Translations under genes and position numbers: made by a program | The notes under the pieces: generated by a model | Database searches by the model: none | Told to the model about the DNA's origin: nothing | Seen by the model: only the letters and a program-made list of their open reading frames with translations | Source: Muricea muricata | Taxonomy: Eukaryota > Cnidaria > Anthozoa > Malacalcyonacea > Plexauridae | NCBI GenBank assembly: GCA_963855995.1 | Contig: OY979717.1 | Location: forward strand, 36,599,497 to 36,663,496 | DNA: 64,000 nt | Reading direction: 5' to 3' | Part shown: positions 59,260 through 64,000 of the stretch, piece after piece | Layout of the letters: every line of letters begins with the position of its first letter | Position numbering within the stretch: the stretch's first letter is position 1

Positions 59260-59877
59260 CTAGTACTGCCCTTGTAGTATAACACTGTCCTTGTAGTGAG
59301 CCGTCATATAGCCTTGATGGTAAGCCTTACCTTGTTCAAGCAAAGAAAACCAGTTTTTACGACCTAGACTCTCCTGGAAGGCCTGAACACGGCGTAAGAG
59401 ATGTGCATCGGGAACAGTTCTGATTTCACTGGGTATAATCAACACGCAGCCTAAGCGTTCCATGCTTCTTTTGAACACAGGCAACTGGTGATGAACACGC
59501 TTGTCGTACCCATCCTCTGCTCAAAAGGTCTTCTACGTTCTGTTTTACTTCGGCGTAAAGAGGTCGGGGCACGGCCGTATATGGCTTTTGCACTGGAGTC
59601 CTGTCCCTTAGGTTTATATATCACCGATTTCACCGTCCCTTGAAAATGATTCTGATTCCTCTTGAAACATTACACTATTCTTTTGTTCAACCGATAGTCC
59701 ATCAAGGTTAACATTGGCAATGTAACCAGATACGCTGTCACTGCCTTTACGTGCTTCGTGTTTTTTTCCTTCGCAGTTACTGTTACGCACTTGGGCACTT
59801 TCCTGTACTTGTTTCACCTCAAAAGGAGTTATAGACCTTACGAATTGAATTCCACCCAATACAGTTCTTTTCAGCAA
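59260..59877 (-). pseudogene. Gypsy reverse transcriptase fragment
   Basis: KRTVLGGIQFVRSITPFEV, NVNLDGLSVEQKNSVMFQEE and ESFSRDGEIGDI precede the RT. PLYAEVKQNVEDLLSR-like and VACVQKKHGTLRLCVDY-like texts appear in shifted frames, then RRVQAFQESLGRKNWFSLLE-QGKAYHQGYM, the RT fingers/palm start. The YxDD core is not present. Confidence 0.55.
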
Positions 59878-60043
59878 ACCAATTGGGTGCTTAGTCTGGT
59901 GATTAACTTGGTCACCAACACGTGATCCCTTTAAAACGGTTGTTAGTGTCTCTTGGACTTGCCGAGGGCTATATTGTACTCCTTCATTTCAGAGAGCATT
60001 CGATACAACTCTATTCGAAAAAACAATTCATGGTGCATTTTTT

Positions 60044-60268
60044 CTAAACTACGCAAGCAAAAGTTGCGCCTTCTCTAGGCGACAAATGACATGCATATGT
60101 CCTTCCGTTGGCTTGAGTATACCCAGTGTTTTGTTCACTTAGGTATACGAATTCTTTACATACATCTTTATGGTCATGCCAATGTTTTTCTTGACATGTT
60201 TTGGGACAATACTGTAAAAATTTGCATTTACTGTACTGCTTAAATAGTGTAATCGTGATATCAATCAT
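60044..60268 (-). pseudogene. MYND-type zinc finger half, gag-like
   Basis: CKFLQYCPKTCQEKHWHDHK-DVC matches the second half of a MYND finger (C-x4-YC-x3-CQ-x2-HW-x2-HK-x2-C). The first CxxC pair is not seen. MYND fingers at this place are known to me from some cnidarian Gypsy polyproteins. Confidence 0.55.
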
Positions 60269-60297
60269 AAAGATTAGTGGAATTGCAAAGTTTTCAG

Positions 60298-60474
60298 GCG
60301 AAATGTTGTAAAGTACGGAAAATATAGCCCTTCACGCGCCGTTAGCAAATTTTGTATATATTCGTAGGGTGCAAGAAAAAAGTTGGTAACTTTTTCCGGG
60401 CGTAATACAAATATATACAAAATTTGCAAAATTCGCTATATTTTCCGTATGTTACAACATTTCGCCACCAAGCT
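60298..60474. repeat. 177-bp foldback
   Basis: Arms GGCGAAATGTTGTAA, TACGGAAAATATAG, GCAAATTTTGTATATAT and inverse close at GTTGGTAACTTTTTCC. Confidence 0.8.
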
Positions 60475-60479
60475 TTACA

Positions 60480-61850
60480 ATTCTACTTTATTTTGAAATG
60501 CTCTTTCTAACTTTAGCAACCCAGTTCGACCTTTAGTCTATGATACAATATCGGGTCATTATAGACCATAATTCCAATTATAATTCGCTTTGTAGCAAAA
60601 AGAAACAATTAACATAGAGTACAGTAGAATAGATTATGCACAACATTAACAGGTAGATGGGTCAGTTGACAGCTTTTTTGTAAAAAAACTCATTAGTTAT
60701 TAATGAAGAAAACAGAACGGAAAAAAATCACAACTGTATAGTGGTGGTTTTTTCACATAAGCTTTACTTTTGTCTTTCCCAGCTTGGACAACGTCAGTTT
60801 TCAAAATAAACTTCGTGAACTAATTAACTGATTAGATAACTTCTTTTCTAAAGTAAAAGTCAAATCAACTCAGTGTAGGTCTTGTGGGCATAAAAGTTGC
60901 ATGGTATTTTTGGTCAAATATTTCGTTTCAAATAATAGATAATTAAATCTGAATTCCTGCGGTGAGGTGCTACGTTGGAATTTAATGTTATTATCTCATT
61001 CATCACGCAAATTAGATTATTTAGCTCTAAATTTCGATGGGACATTTCAGAAATTACCTCCATCCTAGTTACTAACAAAGCGGTTAATCTATATCTCTTG
61101 TAATTTCAGGGACTAAACGGAATAAAAACTGATGTGTATTAAGAGTAAAATACGGTATATAAACAAACAAGCCTATGCAATCAATGCTCGTAACCAGTTA
61201 CGCAGGAAAAACGTGGCTTCCACTTTAAGCTATTGAAAACATCAGCAGCTCGTGTAGCTTTGTCAGATTTAAAGCACTCCCCCCCCCCCGTTTTCATGGC
61301 TGATAGTGAAATCAGCTGTTAAGGATTCAAGTGGGTTTGGGTTGCTATAGTAAGGACTGTGTAAAACTGTTATGAAATATTTCCTGAATTTACTTATTTG
61401 TACACAAAACTATAACAGTTGAGGTTAGTAATGTAAAATGCCTATAGAATAATAGTTTACATTGCCTGACTTAATTTTGTTCTATTTTTTTGTGTGTACT
61501 TGAGTACTGTTTTTAGTCCTAAGTCTTTGTTGGAAAACAGTATCAAACCTCAAAATACTTGGTATGAAGGAGATTTAATATCTTGGTCTTGTTTATACTT
61601 GAAAACCTTTTTGATGTTATGTGCGTTAGTATTGATGTTACTTAGGCAGCTTGCAGACAATAAACAGACAGCCAATTGACAAATTTGGCCAACATTTTTT
61701 TTTCCATTACCACCCAATTCCCAACTTTCGATTATTCACATGGTTGGACCCTATTGTTCTCGCTTGCGGAAGAGTGTATTAGGACTAAAGTAACCAGGCA
61801 TGCCAGAAATCTGATAGATTCAGCCACATTACGAGGAACATTGATGTGGT
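60480..61850. other. no gene recognised
   Basis: AT-rich. C-run at 61281-61290. Frames lack domains. Confidence 0.4.
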
Positions 61851-61851
61851 G

Positions 61852-62184
61852 TCATAAACGTAATATGTGCCACATTGGTCGGTACCCGTTAAGACTATCA
61901 GGACCGTTTTCTATTTCCAGGGAAATCATGTGTCTAACGTGCTCCAAATATTCGTTATCCAACTCCTTCCTTCTTGTATGGTTATAGTCTTTCAGTCGGC
62001 GTTTTAAAGCTGTTTGACTCATAAGAATATTGTGACATTTTTCTAACATCAATACTATATGTCTGCAAGGAAGACCTTTGTAAAAGTAATGTTGTATTAT
62101 ATCACGTTCAGATCCTTGCGGTAAGTCATCATGGCTTAATCGATGTTCATCTGTGGGTTCAACTTCGTCATCGCTAGACTCCAT
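61852..62184 (-). pseudogene. N-terminus of an integrase-core (rve) transposase-like family
   Basis: ATG MESSDDEVEPTDEHR, then IIQHYFYKGLPCRHIVLML, SQTALKRRLKDYNHTRRKE, then NGYRPMWHILRL; the text continues as RHHINVPRNVAESI before decaying. 'YFxxGxxxxxILxxL...H...S..TLKRxLK...LxRR...GYRxMW' is the helix-turn-helix start of an integrase-core family common in cnidarians and fish. The catalytic core is missing. Confidence 0.55.
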
Positions 62185-62375
62185 GTTGTTTTAACAAAAG
62201 CGGTTCGTAGGAAACTCGGTAAGATAACTAGAGTATTTTCTCGATAATTTATTTTGTTTTATCGTTTATATATTTATAGCAGTAATGGCGACTGCGCCCT
62301 AATTTTAGGGAGGGGAAACAAGGAAACAACTGGCCTGACATTCAGGCTAATATGCGCACGCATGGATTTACACTT

Positions 62376-62620
62376 TTATTTGCAGCGTGCAGTTGCTTTT
62401 ATTTGCAGCGTGCAGTCGCTTTTATTTGCAGCGTGCTGAAGCAGGATGCGTTATCATTGACAATTGTATCGTGTTAAGTTTTTGTTTGCAGCATTGTTAA
62501 ATTCTTAGCTTGTAGAGTGCTTCGCTTTTGTTCGAAGCGTGCTGTTTTTGTGTGTTTTTGTTCATTTTTTGTTTGTAGCGTGCTTAGATTTTGTTGCGTG
62601 TATTGTTTTTGTTTGTTGCG
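62376..62620. repeat. degenerate GCAGCGTGC tandem repeats
   Basis: TTTTATTTGCAGCGTGCAGT is repeated about three times at 62376-62440; looser copies of TTTGTTYGWAGCGTGCT follow to about 62620. Confidence 0.7.
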
Positions 62621-64000
62621 TGCATTTTTTTCTTTGACTTTCCTGTTTTTGAACAGAGCTTCCCGAGTGGATAAATTTTCAAAGGGGACTTCCATCTCAG
62701 TAATACTCGTGGTTTTACCATTGTAAGTTTTGCGTTTTATCTCAAACTTTTAATTCGCAAAGAAATAGTGGCTAATCATAGTGCACGGATGTCTATAGCC
62801 AGTATGAAACTAGAACTTGTCAGTGTACTGAGAAAACATTTTGACTACACATGCATGACTTACATCGTGCTATCGTGTAAAAGCGTATAAAGATGAAAAT
62901 AATCTTTGTTACTGATCAACAATCTCTCCTTAATTGCTCTAGTGGAGCAGCATAAATACTTTATTGAATCATCATGTTTTGCACATATATCGCATTCACA
63001 TTCCACGCGACGTGAGCATGCTGACCAGACTGTTTCCTGTCTATTGCAATTACTAGATTTGATATTGTAATTAGTAGATTTGACATTAAAGTTCTCCTCT
63101 ATTAGTTTTAAAATAGAATAGACTTTTAAATTGTAAATTTCAATACCAACATTTCTTCAAGCCGTGTATTTTAAAACCATACGTTTTAAAACCATACGTA
63201 TTTTGGAACAGTAGTAACTTGCGTTAGTCGGCTCGCGACCTCAATAAAACGCGTTTCTCGTGTAAATGGACTTGTTGTGTCCATAAAACCATCATGCTCT
63301 GAGATAGGATTTAAATAAAAGACTTTGCTTTGCTAATTTTGTGGAAAAATTTTATGACCGTGATGAAAAATTTTATGGCCATGATGACTCGTTAAAAGAA
63401 TCTTTGCAATTCCTGGGTGAAGTTCTGTCGTTGTCAGCGAATGTACGCTATTAGCATATTGGTCACTCGTCACTATAAATTGCAAATTTGGAAATTATTG
63501 CTCAATAAAGAGTTGGTGGTCAGTTCTTTTTGTTTGCCGAAGCTACTCTATCTTAGTTGTGCGACTATACATGCAGTACACTATTCATACTGAAGAATGA
63601 CATTAGAGGGATATCCAAAAGAATCAGGAGCGCAAATTCAAAAAAAATGTGGGAAGTCCTCGATTCTGGGACGCTCGTTAACACATAATCGTGCTTAGGG
63701 AGTCCGGATGTACATGTGATAGGGGGTCGGAAAATTTTGAAAAATTCCATGTTCTGCAAAGGCCATTTCTGCTGCAATCTTTGCAAATTTATTATATTTT
63801 ACAACAAATGTGCGATTAATGATGGTTTAATCACTAATTTTTGTAATCCCACAATTATTTTGAGACCGACTTTCATGTAATAACCCCCCCCCCCAAATTT
63901 GGCCCCTGACAAGGATCGCTTTAATGATGGAAAACTCCAAAATATTTATGATTGAGAGATTTAGATTATAGAAATCTTGCTGGTTAGTAAAAGTTATAAA
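62621..64000. other. no gene recognised
   Basis: AT-rich with a short duplication (GAAAAATTTTATGRCC twice at about 63343-63380, TAGATTTGAYATT twice at about 63055-63085) and a C-run at 63883-63893. No gene seen. Confidence 0.4.

Larger units (their letters stand above)
57275..60268 (-). mobile_element. Gypsy-type LTR retrotransposon remnant
   Basis: Leftward order of a gag-like MYND finger, RT N-terminus, RT core and integrase fits Gypsy (gag-RT-IN). LTRs were not identified. RNase H and protease are missing or unreadable; the 58800-59250 stretch shows nothing. Confidence 0.65.

Overview
The window is animal nuclear DNA, most likely from a cnidarian and perhaps an anthozoan. It is AT-rich and intron-bearing, with long (TA)n tracts, many terminal-inverted-repeat (TIR) elements, several LINE reverse transcriptases, Penelope-like retroelements, and multicopy gene families I associate with coral and anemone genomes (DNA polymerase B with C2H2 fingers, DUF6589, a family with the motif RQDNxGCYH). 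The taxonomic call is inference. There is no operon structure, rRNA, tRNA or CRISPR array that I can support. A 200-N assembly gap lies at 56784-56983.

Layout. 1-7.0 kb: a 4.6-kb TIR element with a small TIR element (MITE) nested in it, then a possible first-exon pair of a host gene. 7.6-12.1 kb: a decayed APE-type LINE cut by a hairpin insertion and by a 700-bp palindrome carrying hammerhead-like cores, followed by a folded Penelope-like fragment. 14-20.6 kb: a LINE tail, a foldback, a 2.1-kb TIR element holding a spliced gene fragment, a small MITE and tandem repeats. 22.6-25.7 kb: a 3.07-kb TIR element with an 11-bp target duplication, holding a DUF6589 gene fragment and a possible secreted-protein gene. 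27.7-32.6 kb: a 4.8-kb element with TIRs over 300 bp and a three-exon transposase-like/RING pseudogene. 32.7-39.3 kb: a leftward, intron-rich DNA polymerase B gene with N-terminal C2H2 fingers, interrupted by a LINE, broken by stops and lacking its last catalytic motif. A promoter-like CCAAT/CRE tandem array plus TATA box lies upstream. 41.3-47.7 kb: a LINE, a transposase-like pseudogene and a hAT pseudogene with a hAT MITE inside it. 49.9-50.3 kb: one clean exon of an LDL-receptor-type YWTD propeller, the best host coding sequence here. 53.3-55.7 kb: Penelope-like (GIY-YIG) fragments embedded between (TA)n tracts, two of them ending in well-formed type I hammerhead ribozymes. 55.8-64 kb: a TIR element running into the gap, a Gypsy remnant with a MYND finger, a foldback and an integrase-like fragment.

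Almost all coding sequence belongs to mobile elements in decay (stops, frameshifts, lost splice sites, nested insertions). The most interesting signals are the hammerhead ribozymes tied to Penelope-like elements and their palindromic arrangement, the gene-carrying TIR elements with defined target duplications, and the polymerase element with its promoter. All motif and homology statements rest on reading the sequence and on memory of families; no search was run.
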